From NCBI GenBank assembly GCA_001898255.1, contig MKTK01000029.1:72370-126630 (forward strand): DNA of 54,261 nt. Reading direction: 5' to 3'. Numbering within the stretch: the first letter of the stretch is position 1; each line of letters begins with the position of its first letter. This document shows positions 27,905-35,818 of this stretch, one piece after another. The translations under genes were made by a program, and so were the position numbers. Source of the stretch: Chryseobacterium sp. 39-10. GTDB lineage: Bacteria > Bacteroidota > Bacteroidia > Flavobacteriales > Weeksellaceae. The notes below the pieces were generated by a model. The model saw only the letters and a program-made list of their open reading frames with translations. It was not told where the DNA came from and searched no databases.

Positions 27905-29089
27905 CTAACTTCTCATTTCTCTCAAATACGTTTCCATATCCTTATCGCCGCGTCCGCTGAGGCAAATCACCACAATTTCGTCTTTTTCAAATTTCTTTTT
28001 CTCGAGAACCGCCAAAGTGTGCGCGCTTTCCAAAGCGGGAATAATGCCTTCTGTTCTTGTCAGCTCAAATGCCGATTTCAGGGCTTCATCATCATTAATA
28101 CTGAAAAATTCGGCTCGGTTTTCTTTGTGAAGATGCGCGTGCATCGGTCCAATTCCCGGATAATCCAAACCGGCAGAAATGGAGTAAGGTTCAATCACTT
28201 GTCCGTCTTCGGTTTGCATCACCAAACTTTGACTGCCGTGCAAAACGCCCAACGTTCCGAGAAAGGTGGTGGCCGCCGATTCACCTGAATCAACGCCCAA
28301 ACCGCCCGCTTCAGCAGCAATTAATTTTACATGAGGTTCATTGATGAAATGGTAAAAAGTTCCCGCAGCATTGCTTCCGCCACCCACACAGGCGATCAAG
28401 TAATCAGGATTTTCTCTGCCGATTTTTTCGTTGAGCTGCTCTTTAATTTCTTTGGAAATCACCGACTGAAATCTTGCGACCAAATCCGGAAAAGGATGCG
28501 GACCTACCACACTTCCGATGATGTAATGCGTGGTTTCCGGATTGTTGATCCAATCGCGCAAAGCTTCATTCACGGCATCTTTCAAGGTTTTGGAACCCGA
28601 TGTTGCAGGCACCACTTTCGCACCAAGCATCTTCATTCGGGCCACATTGGGTGCCTGTCTTGCAATGTCAATTTCGCCCATATACACGATGCATTCCAAA
28701 CCGAGCAATGCACATGCAGTTGCTGTTGCCACGCCGTGTTGTCCGGCGCCGGTTTCCGCAATGATCCGGTGTTTTCCGAGGCGTTTTGCCAATAACGCCT
28801 GCCCCAAAGCATTATTGATTTTATGCGCTCCGGTGTGATTGAGATCTTCACGCTTGAGATAAATTTTTGCGCCGTATTTTTCGCTTAAATTTTTAGCAAA
28901 ATAAAGCGGCGTTGCTCTTCCAACATAGTTTTTCAGCAAATCCTGAAACTCGTTTTGGAACTCTTCCGACTCAATGATTTGTAAATAGTTGCGCTGTAAT
29001 TCTTCAACATTTGGATACAGCATTTCGGGAATAAAAGCCCCGCCAAAATCGCCGTAATATCCGTTTTTATCTGGGTTTTGAAAGTTCAT
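27905..29089 (-). CDS. trpB: Tryptophan synthase beta chain
   Basis: A 394-residue PLP enzyme condensing indole with serine. The PLP Lys is in [14 protein letters not shown]; the phosphate-binding loop is [27 protein letters not shown] and the C-terminal CLSGRGDKD are typical. Its 5' end overlaps trpF by 23 bp (stop of trpF inside trpB), implying translational coupling. Its last codons (AGA AGT TAG) match the heptamer repeat unit in inverted orientation. Confidence 0.97.
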   Translation of the reverse strand: MNFQNPDKNGYYGDFGGAFIPEMLYPNVEELQRNYLQIIESEEFQNEFQDLLKNYVGRATPLYFAKNLSEKYGAKIYLKREDLNHTGAHKINNALGQALLAKRLGKHRIIAETGAGQHGVATATACALLGLECIVYMGEIDIARQAPNVARMKMLGAKVVPATSGSKTLKDAVNEALRDWINNPETTHYIIGSVVGPHPFPDLVARFQSVISKEIKEQLNEKIGRENPDYLIACVGGGSNAAGTFYHFINEPHVKLIAAEAGGLGVDSGESAATTFLGTLGVLHGSQSLVMQTEDGQVIEPYSISAGLDYPGIGPMHAHLHKENRAEFFSINDDEALKSAFELTRTEGIIPALESAHTLAVLEKKKFEKDEIVVICLSGRGDKDMETYLREMRS

Positions 29090-29750
29090 TTTTTATTTTT
29101 TTTATTTTTTCTACGTCTTTATTGCCGGGTTCAATTTCAAATTTGGAATTAATGTCGAGGGCAAAAGGATTTGAGTTGATGGTTGAAAGTTGATGGATAT
29201 TCTCCAATGAAATTCCACCACTTAAAAAATAGGGAATCGGAATTTCGACTTCATTCAAAATCATCCAGTCAAAGGTTTTTCCTGTTCCACCAAACGCTTT
29301 GGAATCGGTGTCAAATAATAAATAGTTGATGGTTGATGGTTGACGGTTGATGGTTATTTCTAGTTCGTCAGAAGTTTGTTGTCCCACTCGGATGACTTTT
29401 ATAATTTCAATTTTCTGATTTAACTTTTCTCTTAATTCTGAAATAAAATCTATGGTTTCATCGCCGTGAAGTTGGACGAAATTCAATTGTGCTTGTTCAG
29501 AAATTTTGACAATTTCAGCAATGTCTTCATTTACAAAAACACCCACTTTTCCAGGATGATTGATGTTTGCAATCTGCTGTAAACTCAAATGATTCAAAAC
29601 AAATCTCGGTGACTTTTCGTAGAAAATGAAACCAATAAAATCAACGTTGAATTCAATCAGTTGCTGAATCTGACTAAGCTGCGTCATTCCGCAAACTTTC
29701 AATTTGGGTTGAGAGTTGACGGTTAGTGGTTGAGAATTGTTATGCTTCAT
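29067..29750 (-). CDS. trpF: Phosphoribosylanthranilate isomerase with repeat-derived insertions
   Basis: A 227-residue TIM barrel converting PRA to CdRP. Motifs are [50 protein letters not shown] and [14 protein letters not shown]. It is longer than the usual 200-215 residues because three DNA heptamer arrays are translated: [11 protein letters not shown] before the first strand, [12 protein letters not shown] in the loop between the fifth and sixth strands, and HQLSTINSN near the end. All are in frame and outside the catalytic motifs. The ATG at 29750 avoids overlap with trpC; an upstream ATG at 29774 (14-nt overlap) is equally possible. Confidence 0.93.
   Translation of the reverse strand: MKHNNSQPLTVNSQPKLKVCGMTQLSQIQQLIEFNVDFIGFIFYEKSPRFVLNHLSLQQIANINHPGKVGVFVNEDIAEIVKISEQAQLNFVQLHGDETIDFISELREKLNQKIEIIKVIRVGQQTSDELEITINRQPSTINYLLFDTDSKAFGGTGKTFDWMILNEVEIPIPYFLSGGISLENIHQLSTINSNPFALDINSKFEIEPGNKDVEKIKKIKNELSKPR
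29175..29195. repeat. GTTGATG heptamer array 1 in trpF
   Basis: Three contiguous 7-mers on the + strand (GTTGATG, GTTGAAA, GTTGATG) inside the trpF coding region, translated on the other strand as part of HQLSTINSN. Confidence 0.8.
29325..29352. repeat. GTTGATG heptamer array 2 in trpF
   Basis: Four contiguous 7-mers on the + strand (GTTGATG, GTTGATG, GTTGACG, GTTGATG), translated on the minus strand as [10 protein letters not shown] in a loop of TrpF. Confidence 0.9.
29708..29735. repeat. GTTGANG heptamer array 3 at the start of trpF
   Basis: Four degenerate 7-mers on the + strand (GTTGAGA, GTTGACG, GTTAGTG, GTTGAGA) spanning the first codons of trpF and giving the N-terminal [11 protein letters not shown]. 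Confidence 0.75.
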
Positions 29751-29760
29751 TGGAAGATTT

Positions 29761-30528
29761 TTAAATTGATACATTGGCGATAAAATCTTGGATTTTGTTG
29801 CCCTTCATAAAATATTCGCCCATCAAAAATCCGTCAAATCCTTTTTCTTTTAAGAATTTGAAATCTTTTTCGCTGTAAATTCCACTTTCTGCAATCGAAT
29901 AAATTCCGTTGGGAAGTTGATTTTTTAAATCTACAGAATGTTGTAAATCCACTTTAAAATCCTTCAAATTCCTGTTGTTGATGCCCACAAAATCCACATT
30001 CTTATTGATGTGTTTCAGTTCTTCTTCGGTGTGAATTTCCAGCAAAACTTCCAAATGGAGTTGATGCGCTAAATCGGTAAATTCCGAAACCTGCGTTGGC
30101 GAAAGACAAGCGGCAATCAACAGAATAATGTCGGCTCCGATGGATTTGGCTTCGTAGAACTGGTATTCGTCCACCATGAAATCTTTACGAAGAATCGGAA
30201 TATTGAGGTGTTTGCGAACGCTTCTAATATCCTCAAAACTTCCGCCGAAAAATTCAGAATCTGTCAAAATTGAAACCGCACTCGCACCAAATTTCTCATA
30301 CTCGGAAACTACTTCCAACGGTGTTTTGGTATCGTTAATAATGCCTTTGCTCGGAGATTTCCTTTTGAATTCCGCTATAATTCCGGATTTGGATTTTAGA
30401 GTGTGCTTTAAGGAAAAGGTTTCTCTTCCAAAAAATTCCGCATCCTGAAGCTGCTGCACAGAAATGTTGGATTTTGCTTTGGCAATTTCCTTTTTTTTGT
30501 TTTCGATGATGGTGTCTAAAATGTTCAT
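29761..30528 (-). CDS. trpC: Indole-3-glycerol phosphate synthase
   Basis: A 255-residue TIM barrel closing the indole ring from CdRP. Motifs are the catalytic Lys region IIAEFKRKSPSKG, the SILTDSEFFGGSFEDI block, LRKDFMVDEYQFYEAKSIGADIILLIA (over residues 110-136), VGINNRNLKDF and AESGIYSEKDF. Usual family length; stand-alone rather than fused to TrpF. It ends 10 nt before, or overlaps, trpF. Confidence 0.97.
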   Translation of the reverse strand: MNILDTIIENKKKEIAKAKSNISVQQLQDAEFFGRETFSLKHTLKSKSGIIAEFKRKSPSKGIINDTKTPLEVVSEYEKFGASAVSILTDSEFFGGSFEDIRSVRKHLNIPILRKDFMVDEYQFYEAKSIGADIILLIAACLSPTQVSEFTDLAHQLHLEVLLEIHTEEELKHINKNVDFVGINNRNLKDFKVDLQHSVDLKNQLPNGIYSIAESGIYSEKDFKFLKEKGFDGFLMGEYFMKGNKIQDFIANVSI

Positions 30529-30592
30529 TTATTGGGTTGAAATTTGTCGGTTCGGTTTCGGAATTGATGTGAAAATTAGTGATTTGTTTTTA

Positions 30593-31582
30593 TCAACGCT
30601 CCACCAAGGCCCTTAAACTATTTAATGCTTTTCCACTTTTCAAACTTTCTTTTGCCAAATCAAGACAAGTCTTGTAATCACCGTATTTTCTGGTGTTTTG
30701 CAACGCCAATGCCGCATTGGCTAAAACCACGGCGTTTTGTTCTTCCGTTCCTTTTCCTTCCAAAATATTCCGGAAAATCTGGGCAGCTTCCTCTTTGGTA
30801 TTGCCTCCAGAAATAGATTCAGGAGCACCATTTTTAAATCCTAAATCCTGCGCAGAATAAATGGTTTCACCGTTTTTATCAAAAATTTTGGAATCGCCCG
30901 TTAGCGAAATTTCATCGTAACCATCCAAGGCGTGAACCAGCATAAATTCTGAATTTTCTTTTTGTAGCAAATATTGATACACTCGCGCTATTTCCAAATT
31001 CGCCACTCCAATCATCGTGAAATCGGGACGAACCGGATTCACCAACGGACCCAGCATATTGAAAAAGGTTTTTAATCCCAAACTTTTACGCAAAGGACCT
31101 ACCGATTTCAAAGCGGGATGAAACAGCGGAGCGTGCAAAAAACAAATGTTTCCTTTTTCCAGATCGGCCTTCAAATCTTCCTCATTATCTTTAAAAACAT
31201 AGCCCAATTCTTCTAAAACATTGGATGAGCCAGAGATGGTGGAAGCGCCATAATTGCCTTGTTTCGCCACCTTCTGACCGGTTCCGGCCACAATAAAACT
31301 CGCTAAGGTGGAAATATTAAAGGTGTTTTTTCCATCGCCGCCGGTTCCCACAATATCCACCAAATCTATCGTGCCAAGATCGATGGGTTTGGCAAGTTTC
31401 AAAAGTGCGGCACGAAAACCTTCGAGTTCCTCCAACGTAATGCTGCGCATCAGAAAAACCGTGACAAAAGAAGTGACTTCAGTATCGTTGAATTTTCCCT
31501 GCGAAATTTCAGTCAAAATGGCTTTGGCTTCGGCCTTTGTCAAAGTTTGGTGGTTGAAAAGGTATTGTAGGATTTGTTTCAT
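30593..31582 (-). CDS. trpD: Anthranilate phosphoribosyltransferase
   Basis: A 329-residue enzyme joining anthranilate and PRPP. The PRPP/Mg loop is VGTGGDGKNTFNISTLASF, with GNYGASTISGSSNVLEELG, LHAPLFHPALKSVGPLRKSLG and MLGPLVNPVRPDF as family blocks. Start set at MKQILQYLF; nine extra codons upstream are not conserved. It lies 47 bp after trpG. Confidence 0.96.
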   Translation of the reverse strand: MKQILQYLFNHQTLTKAEAKAILTEISQGKFNDTEVTSFVTVFLMRSITLEELEGFRAALLKLAKPIDLGTIDLVDIVGTGGDGKNTFNISTLASFIVAGTGQKVAKQGNYGASTISGSSNVLEELGYVFKDNEEDLKADLEKGNICFLHAPLFHPALKSVGPLRKSLGLKTFFNMLGPLVNPVRPDFTMIGVANLEIARVYQYLLQKENSEFMLVHALDGYDEISLTGDSKIFDKNGETIYSAQDLGFKNGAPESISGGNTKEEAAQIFRNILEGKGTEEQNAVVLANAALALQNTRKYGDYKTCLDLAKESLKSGKALNSLRALVER

Positions 31583-31629
31583 ATTAATTGTAAATTTTTT
31601 AATGATCAATTGTGAGTGTTTTCTACTTA

Positions 31630-32199
31630 TTAATCATTGAGAAGAAAATTTTCTAAAATTTTCTTTCCGTTTGGGGTTAAGATGCTTTCCGGATGATATT
31701 GCACCGCATGAACATCGTAGGTTTTGTGTTTCAAACTCATGATCATCCCTGATTCATCCACTGAAGTAATTTCCAGCTCTTCCGGGAAATCATCGGGATT
31801 TACTGCCCAAGAATGGTAACGCCCCACTTCCAAAGTTTCGGGTAAATGGGCAAGAATTGTATGTTCTTTAATCTGTTTTGCATTCGTCGCTACACCGTGA
31901 TAAATCTCGGTGAGATTGATTAAAGTTCCGCCAAACGCTTCCGCAATGGCCTGCTGACCGAGGCAAACACCAAAAATGGATTTTGTAGGCGCATATTTTT
32001 TGATGACTTCCAACAATATTCCGGCTTCCTCGGGAATTCCAGGTCCGGGAGAAAGAATAATTTTGTCGTATTTTTCAATTTCCTCTAATGGAATTTGGTC
32101 GTTTCTCATGACATCCACTTCTTCACCTGTAATTTGCTCCACCAACTGAACCAAATTGTAGGTAAAACTATCGTAATTGTCGAATACTAAAACTTTCAT
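31630..32199 (-). CDS. trpG: Anthranilate synthase component II (glutamine amidotransferase)
   Basis: A 189-residue class I glutamine amidotransferase feeding ammonia to TrpE. It begins MKVLVFDNYDSFTYNLVQ. The oxyanion segment is LSPGPGIPEEAG, the nucleophile Cys is in GVCLGQQAIAEAFGG, and the His-Glu pair is in VHAVQYHPESILTPNG. Start moved to the conserved MKVLVFDN from an upstream ATG. It may be shared with folate synthesis (PabA role), as no pabA is seen here. Confidence 0.96.
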   Translation of the reverse strand: MKVLVFDNYDSFTYNLVQLVEQITGEEVDVMRNDQIPLEEIEKYDKIILSPGPGIPEEAGILLEVIKKYAPTKSIFGVCLGQQAIAEAFGGTLINLTEIYHGVATNAKQIKEHTILAHLPETLEVGRYHSWAVNPDDFPEELEITSVDESGMIMSLKHKTYDVHAVQYHPESILTPNGKKILENFLLND

Positions 32200-32219
32200 T
32201 TCTATTGTTTTTTTGTTTT

Positions 32220-32270
32220 GATAGGATTGCATCCTATCCTTTGTTAAATCGTTCCTTCGGAACTTTACAT
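32220..32270. repeat. REP-like palindromic element, copy A (trpE-trpG spacer)
   Basis: Two adjacent palindromes on the + strand: GATAGGAT-tgc-ATCCTATC, then GTTCCTTCGGAAC. It aligns almost throughout with the copy upstream of trpE at 33718, in the same orientation, with matching linker TTGTTAARTCG. Confidence 0.85.
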
Positions 32271-32277
32271 ATTTGAA

Positions 32278-33696
32278 TTATAATTTTTCTGCTTTTACAA
32301 TCGCCTTTTTCAACGCACCCAACTTATTGTTTACTTCCTGAAGTTCGTTTTCAGGAACAGATTTAGCGACAATTCCGGCTCCTGCTTGATAAAAAAGCGT
32401 GTTATTCTTGCTTAAAAAGGTGCGAATCATAATCGCCTGATTGCAGCTTCCGTCAAAACCAACAAAACCAATACAGCCGGCATAATAACTTCTGGAGGTT
32501 TTCTCGTGTTCATCAATCAGTTGCATGGCACGGTATTTCGGGGCGCCGCTCAAAGTTCCTTGTGGAAAAGTGGTGGCAATCATTTCGTAAGGATTTTGGT
32601 TTTTGTCCAGATCTGCAACCACTTCGGAAACCATGTGAATAACATGCGAAAAGAAATGAATTTCTTTGAGTTTGGACACTTTGGTGTTCTTTCCATGAAT
32701 GCTGAGATCGTTTCTTGCCAGATCTACCAACATCGTGTGTTCGGCGTTTTCTTTAGGATCTTTTTTGAGTTCTTCGGCAGATTGTAGGTCGATTTCTACA
32801 TTTCCGGTTCGCTTGAAAGTCCCGGCAATAGGATGGATGATCGCCTGATGATTTTTAATAATGAGTTGACTTTCCGGGCTGGAACCCATCAGTTTATAAT
32901 CGCCATAATCGAAGAAAAATAAATACGGCGACGGATTGATGTTTCGTAAAGCGCGATAGACATTGAATTCGTCTCCGCGAAATTTCTGTTCAAATCTACG
33001 GCTCAAAACCAACTGAAAAACATCGCCCCGGAAACAGTGTTTTTTTGCAAAGTGTACCGATTTTAAATAGTCTTCATCGGTAAGATTTGAGGTTTCATCG
33101 CCCACGATTTCAAAAGGAAAAACGGGTGCATTTTTTTGCTCAATTAGATTTTCAATGGTGGAAAGCTCCGATTTTAAACCTTCGATTTTATTTTCAATAA
33201 GAAATAATTCCTCGTTGTGATGGTTAATGGCAATCACATATTGATAGAGACGATAGCGCATCAGAGGAATTTTGTTTTCTTCTGACTGTTTTTTAAATTG
33301 AATATTTTCAAAAAACGGAATGGCATCATAACTCGTATACCCGAAAAAACCTTGGGCTTGTTTTCCTATTTTCGCGCTCGGCTCTTCGCATTCAAAACAT
33401 TTTGAAAATTGTTGTAATACCTCCGAAAGTTTTTCATTTTTCAGATCTAACTTAATAGGATTTTCTAAAGGAAATTTACATTCTGCTTCATCACGATCGC
33501 AGATTTCAATCCCTGCAATGGCATTCACGCAGATAAAAGAAAAGTTGTTGTTTTCACCCGAATTTCCGGCACTTTCCAAAAGAATCGTATCCCGAAACTG
33601 ATCGCGAAGTCGCAGGTAAATTCCGATAGGCGTGAAAAGATCGGCCAATTTGGATTTTACCGAGGTTTTGATTTTTATTTGTTGATTGAAACTCAT
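32278..33696 (-). CDS. trpE: Anthranilate synthase component I
   Basis: A 472-residue chorismate-utilising enzyme. The N-terminal LLESAGN segment (about 40-46) is the usual tryptophan feedback-binding motif. The catalytic domain shows FQLVLSRRFEQKFRGD, GSSPESQLI, HPIAGTFKRTGN, DLARNDLSIHG, ATTFPQGTLSGAPKYRAM and AGAGIVAKSVPENE. First structural gene of the operon; a leader peptide/attenuator and a REP-like element precede it. The ATG at 33696 follows a run of eight A on the coding strand. Confidence 0.97.
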   Translation of the reverse strand: MSFNQQIKIKTSVKSKLADLFTPIGIYLRLRDQFRDTILLESAGNSGENNNFSFICVNAIAGIEICDRDEAECKFPLENPIKLDLKNEKLSEVLQQFSKCFECEEPSAKIGKQAQGFFGYTSYDAIPFFENIQFKKQSEENKIPLMRYRLYQYVIAINHHNEELFLIENKIEGLKSELSTIENLIEQKNAPVFPFEIVGDETSNLTDEDYLKSVHFAKKHCFRGDVFQLVLSRRFEQKFRGDEFNVYRALRNINPSPYLFFFDYGDYKLMGSSPESQLIIKNHQAIIHPIAGTFKRTGNVEIDLQSAEELKKDPKENAEHTMLVDLARNDLSIHGKNTKVSKLKEIHFFSHVIHMVSEVVADLDKNQNPYEMIATTFPQGTLSGAPKYRAMQLIDEHEKTSRSYYAGCIGFVGFDGSCNQAIMIRTFLSKNNTLFYQAGAGIVAKSVPENELQEVNNKLGALKKAIVKAEKL

Positions 33697-33717
33697 TTTT
33701 TTTCTGCTTGTTTTACT

Positions 33718-33771
33718 GATAGGATTTTCATCCTATCCCTTGTTAAGTCGTCCCTGTGGGACTTTTTACCT
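33718..33771. repeat. REP-like palindromic element, copy B (upstream of trpE)
   Basis: Second copy of the two-palindrome element: GATAGGAT-tttc-ATCCTATC, linker TTGTTAAGTCG, then GTCCCTGTGGGAC. The second palindrome differs from copy A by compensating changes that keep the stem. It lies between the trp attenuator and the trpE start, so it is in the leader mRNA. Confidence 0.85.
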
Positions 33772-33785
33772 TGGATATTTTCCAT

Positions 33786-33820
33786 AAAAAAAGACTTCAA
33801 CATTACTGTCAAAGTCCTTT
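33786..33820 (-). terminator. trp attenuator terminator
   Basis: Minus strand: GACTTTGAC (33808-33816) pairs with GTTGAAGTC (33793-33801), nine pairs with two wobbles and a 6-nt loop. Flanking A and T extend the stem by up to four pairs, and seven T follow (33786-33792). Its left arm can instead pair with leader codons at 33867-33878 (11 of 12 positions), forming the antiterminator. Confidence 0.88.
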
Positions 33821-33862
33821 ACTGTTCTATTTTTTTATTCGCTTACAAAAATGGAAAGTGCA

Positions 33863-33922
33863 TCAAGATCTCTGACAAGATTTTGAGTACCACCACCAAG
33901 TTTTGTTCGCCGTTGATTTCAT
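33863..33922 (-). CDS. trpL: trp operon leader peptide (three consecutive Trp codons)
   Basis: A 19-codon ORF reading MKSTANKTWWWYSKSCQRS then TGA. The three Trp codons occupy 33890-33898. It is far too short for a normal gene list. The ATG lies 5 nt after a TAnnTTTG promoter box, and a T-tailed terminator follows 43 nt after the stop, before trpE. Codons 15-19 encode the antiterminator strand, so a ribosome stalled at the Trp codons leaves it free to pair with the terminator's left arm, while a ribosome that reaches the stop covers it. This is the classical logic of Trp attenuation in a compact form. Confidence 0.88.
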   Translation of the reverse strand: MKSTANKTWWWYSKSCQRS

Positions 33923-33927
33923 TGAGA

Positions 33928-33935
33928 CAAATATA
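33928..33935 (-). promoter_or_regulatory. -7 box of the trp operon
   Basis: Minus strand TATATTTG, full TAnnTTTG match. The expected -33 position (about 33953-33956) reads GTTC, a weak match next to the stop codon of the upstream T9SS gene. The predicted +1 is at or very near the leader ATG. Confidence 0.7.
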
Positions 33936-33957
33936 GAAAGGTTTTTGAAACTGAACA

Positions 33958-35505
33958 TTATTTTTTGATAACTTTTTCAATTTTTGTTCCCAACTTGGTG
34001 GTCACCTTTACCAGATAAAGCCCTTTCGGCACACTCGTAAAGTCAATTTTATCTGCTTTCTGACTCGAAATCAGTTTTCCATCAAGTGCGTACACTTCTA
34101 CTTTTACCACATCAGCTTTAGATGATATTTGTAAAACATCCTGCACTGGATTTGGAAAAACATTCACCTCATTTTTTGCAGATTCGGCAACCGCTAAAAT
34201 TTCTTTGGTGAAATGCACACTATCAAGACGAAGCGCTGTAGTTTTGGCAACCGGAGCGGTTACATTTCCAAATGCCACATAATAAACTCCGGAAGTTGTT
34301 GCTGTAAACTGAGACGTTTTCTCCGAATAAGCAGATTGAGAAACAACCACGGTAGATAAATTAGAAACAATACTACTTGTTTTTGGTGCCGTGGCAACAG
34401 CCACCTTCAACGTGGCCGGATCAGCATCTGCGTTGCCGATCGCTGTAAAATAATTTACATTCAACGTTTCGCCGGACTCCAAATAAACCGGATAACTGAA
34501 AAGCCAGTCATTTTTTGTAGAAGAAGTGCTGGTATTGTTAAATGCATACCCTTGTCCGGCGTTTGCAGCATTCTGATTATTCCCATTAATCCAAGAAAAA
34601 GAAGACCAACCATCAGAATCATATTCTCCGAAATTTTCAACTGTTTTTTCAAAATCATATTCATAAGGTAACGTTGAAGGGGTCCAAATCGATTTCGGAC
34701 CCGCCCAACCGGAACCACAATCAGCATTTTTAAGGAAAAACTGATATCTTTTCCCTGCTTGCAATCCACTGAAATCTTTCGCGGTTCCCGTTGCAATTCC
34801 TGTAGAAGCTACTGATGTATCAAAGGTAGTAAGCCCGGTGTCATACTGTGAAATTCCTTCAGTGGAAGACCAGTTGATGGAGAAAGAAGTCGGTTTAAGG
34901 TTGACCACTCCAAAACCATTAAGATCGGGCATTGTACAATTAGCAGATTTGCTCAAATAAAGATCATCCAGCGCAAGATACGTCCCGTTGTTTGTGTTAT
35001 TGACAAAAGCGATATAGATGCTTTTTCCTTTGTATGCGGAAAGATCCAATGTATGCGAAGCAAAATCAAAAGGTTGCTCATTGTTCACCTGCAAAAGCGT
35101 GCTGGTAAAAGAATCTGCCTGATCGTCGGATTCCGAAATTTTTACAGCATAAGAATCCATAAAATCGAAGTCGTATGATTTTCCTTTCCAATAAAGGGTG
35201 GGTGTTCCTTCATTTGGCACATCAATTTTTGGCGTAATCAACCAGTCATCAGATTGGCCAGCGGGGCTGTAATAAGAAGTGCTAAATGCAATTTTATTAT
35301 CATATCCGTCGTAAAACTGAATCCATGCCTCAGTATTAAAATCCTGTATTTCTGCATACACCGGAACGGTTTTGCCATCGCGATTTATTTTTTTGAATGA
35401 CGAAAATGGTGTACCATTGTTATTTTCAAATCCGGCATTGAAAACCTGTGCCTCAAGCGAAATTGTTGCTGCAAGAGCAAGCAGTGTGTAAAAGTTCTTC
35501 TTCAT
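33958..35505 (-). CDS. T9SS-exported choice-of-anchor J protein
   Basis: A 515-residue secreted protein. Signal peptide MKKNFYTLLALAATISLEAQ. Two 'choice-of-anchor J'/MAM-like beta-sandwich modules follow (SYYSPAGQSDDWLITPKIDV in the first; NDWLFSYPVYLESGETLNV in the second), with a fibronectin III-like module between them (LKPTSFSINWSSTEGISQYD). The C-terminal 75 residues are a T9SS sorting domain (VFPNPVQDVLQIS to KLGTKIEKVIKK). Role probably adhesion or binding. The start was moved nine codons in from an upstream ATG to give a normal signal peptide. No terminator separates it from the trp promoter. Confidence 0.85.
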   Translation of the reverse strand: MKKNFYTLLALAATISLEAQVFNAGFENNNGTPFSSFKKINRDGKTVPVYAEIQDFNTEAWIQFYDGYDNKIAFSTSYYSPAGQSDDWLITPKIDVPNEGTPTLYWKGKSYDFDFMDSYAVKISESDDQADSFTSTLLQVNNEQPFDFASHTLDLSAYKGKSIYIAFVNNTNNGTYLALDDLYLSKSANCTMPDLNGFGVVNLKPTSFSINWSSTEGISQYDTGLTTFDTSVASTGIATGTAKDFSGLQAGKRYQFFLKNADCGSGWAGPKSIWTPSTLPYEYDFEKTVENFGEYDSDGWSSFSWINGNNQNAANAGQGYAFNNTSTSSTKNDWLFSYPVYLESGETLNVNYFTAIGNADADPATLKVAVATAPKTSSIVSNLSTVVVSQSAYSEKTSQFTATTSGVYYVAFGNVTAPVAKTTALRLDSVHFTKEILAVAESAKNEVNVFPNPVQDVLQISSKADVVKVEVYALDGKLISSQKADKIDFTSVPKGLYLVKVTTKLGTKIEKVIKK

Positions 35506-35536
35506 TAAAAATCTTTTTTTAGTTAAAAACAAGTTA

Positions 35537-35544
35537 CAAAGGTA
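35537..35544 (-). promoter_or_regulatory. -7 box for T9SS protein gene
   Basis: Minus strand TACCTTTG, a TAnnTTTG match about 31 nt before the ATG at 35505. Confidence 0.5.
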
Positions 35545-35654
35545 AAAAAAATTGCAGTGCAGCGATGACGAGTCTGTGATTTAAAGAACAACCCCAACAC
35601 GCTTTCATCACATAATCGGCAAAGCATACCGCTTTAAAATTAAACTTTACCAAT

Positions 35655-35693
35655 AATAAAAAAATAAGTTACAAAATCTTCTTGTAACTTATT
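35655..35693 (-). terminator. Terminator of tRNA-Lys
   Basis: A 12-bp perfect stem AATAAGTTACAA/TTGTAACTTATT with a 7-nt loop (35663-35693), followed on the minus strand by a run of seven T. Confidence 0.9.
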
Positions 35694-35703
35694 AATAATA
35701 AAG

Positions 35704-35776
35704 TGACTCCGGTGAGGATCGAACTCACGACCCATTGATTAAGAGTCAATTGCTCTGCCAGCTGAGCTACGAAGCC
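35704..35776 (-). tRNA. tRNA-Lys(CTT)
   Basis: A 73-nt cloverleaf: acceptor GGCTTCG with CGGAGTC (two wobbles), D arm GCTC/GAGC, anticodon stem ATTGA/TCAAT with loop CTCTTAA and anticodon CTT, T arm GTGAG-TTCGATC-CTCAC. The discriminator is A; CCA is not encoded. It lies divergent from lysS, whose product charges it. Confidence 0.96.
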
Positions 35777-35786
35777 AATAACAGTA

Positions 35787-35818
35787 CAAAGCTACAAACG
35801 AAAATTAGGAAAATCAAC
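35787..35818 (-). promoter_or_regulatory. Promoter of tRNA-Lys
   Basis: Minus strand TTG (35816-35818), a 21-nt spacer, then TAGCTTTG (35787-35794), ending 10 nt before the tRNA 5' end. Confidence 0.65.
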
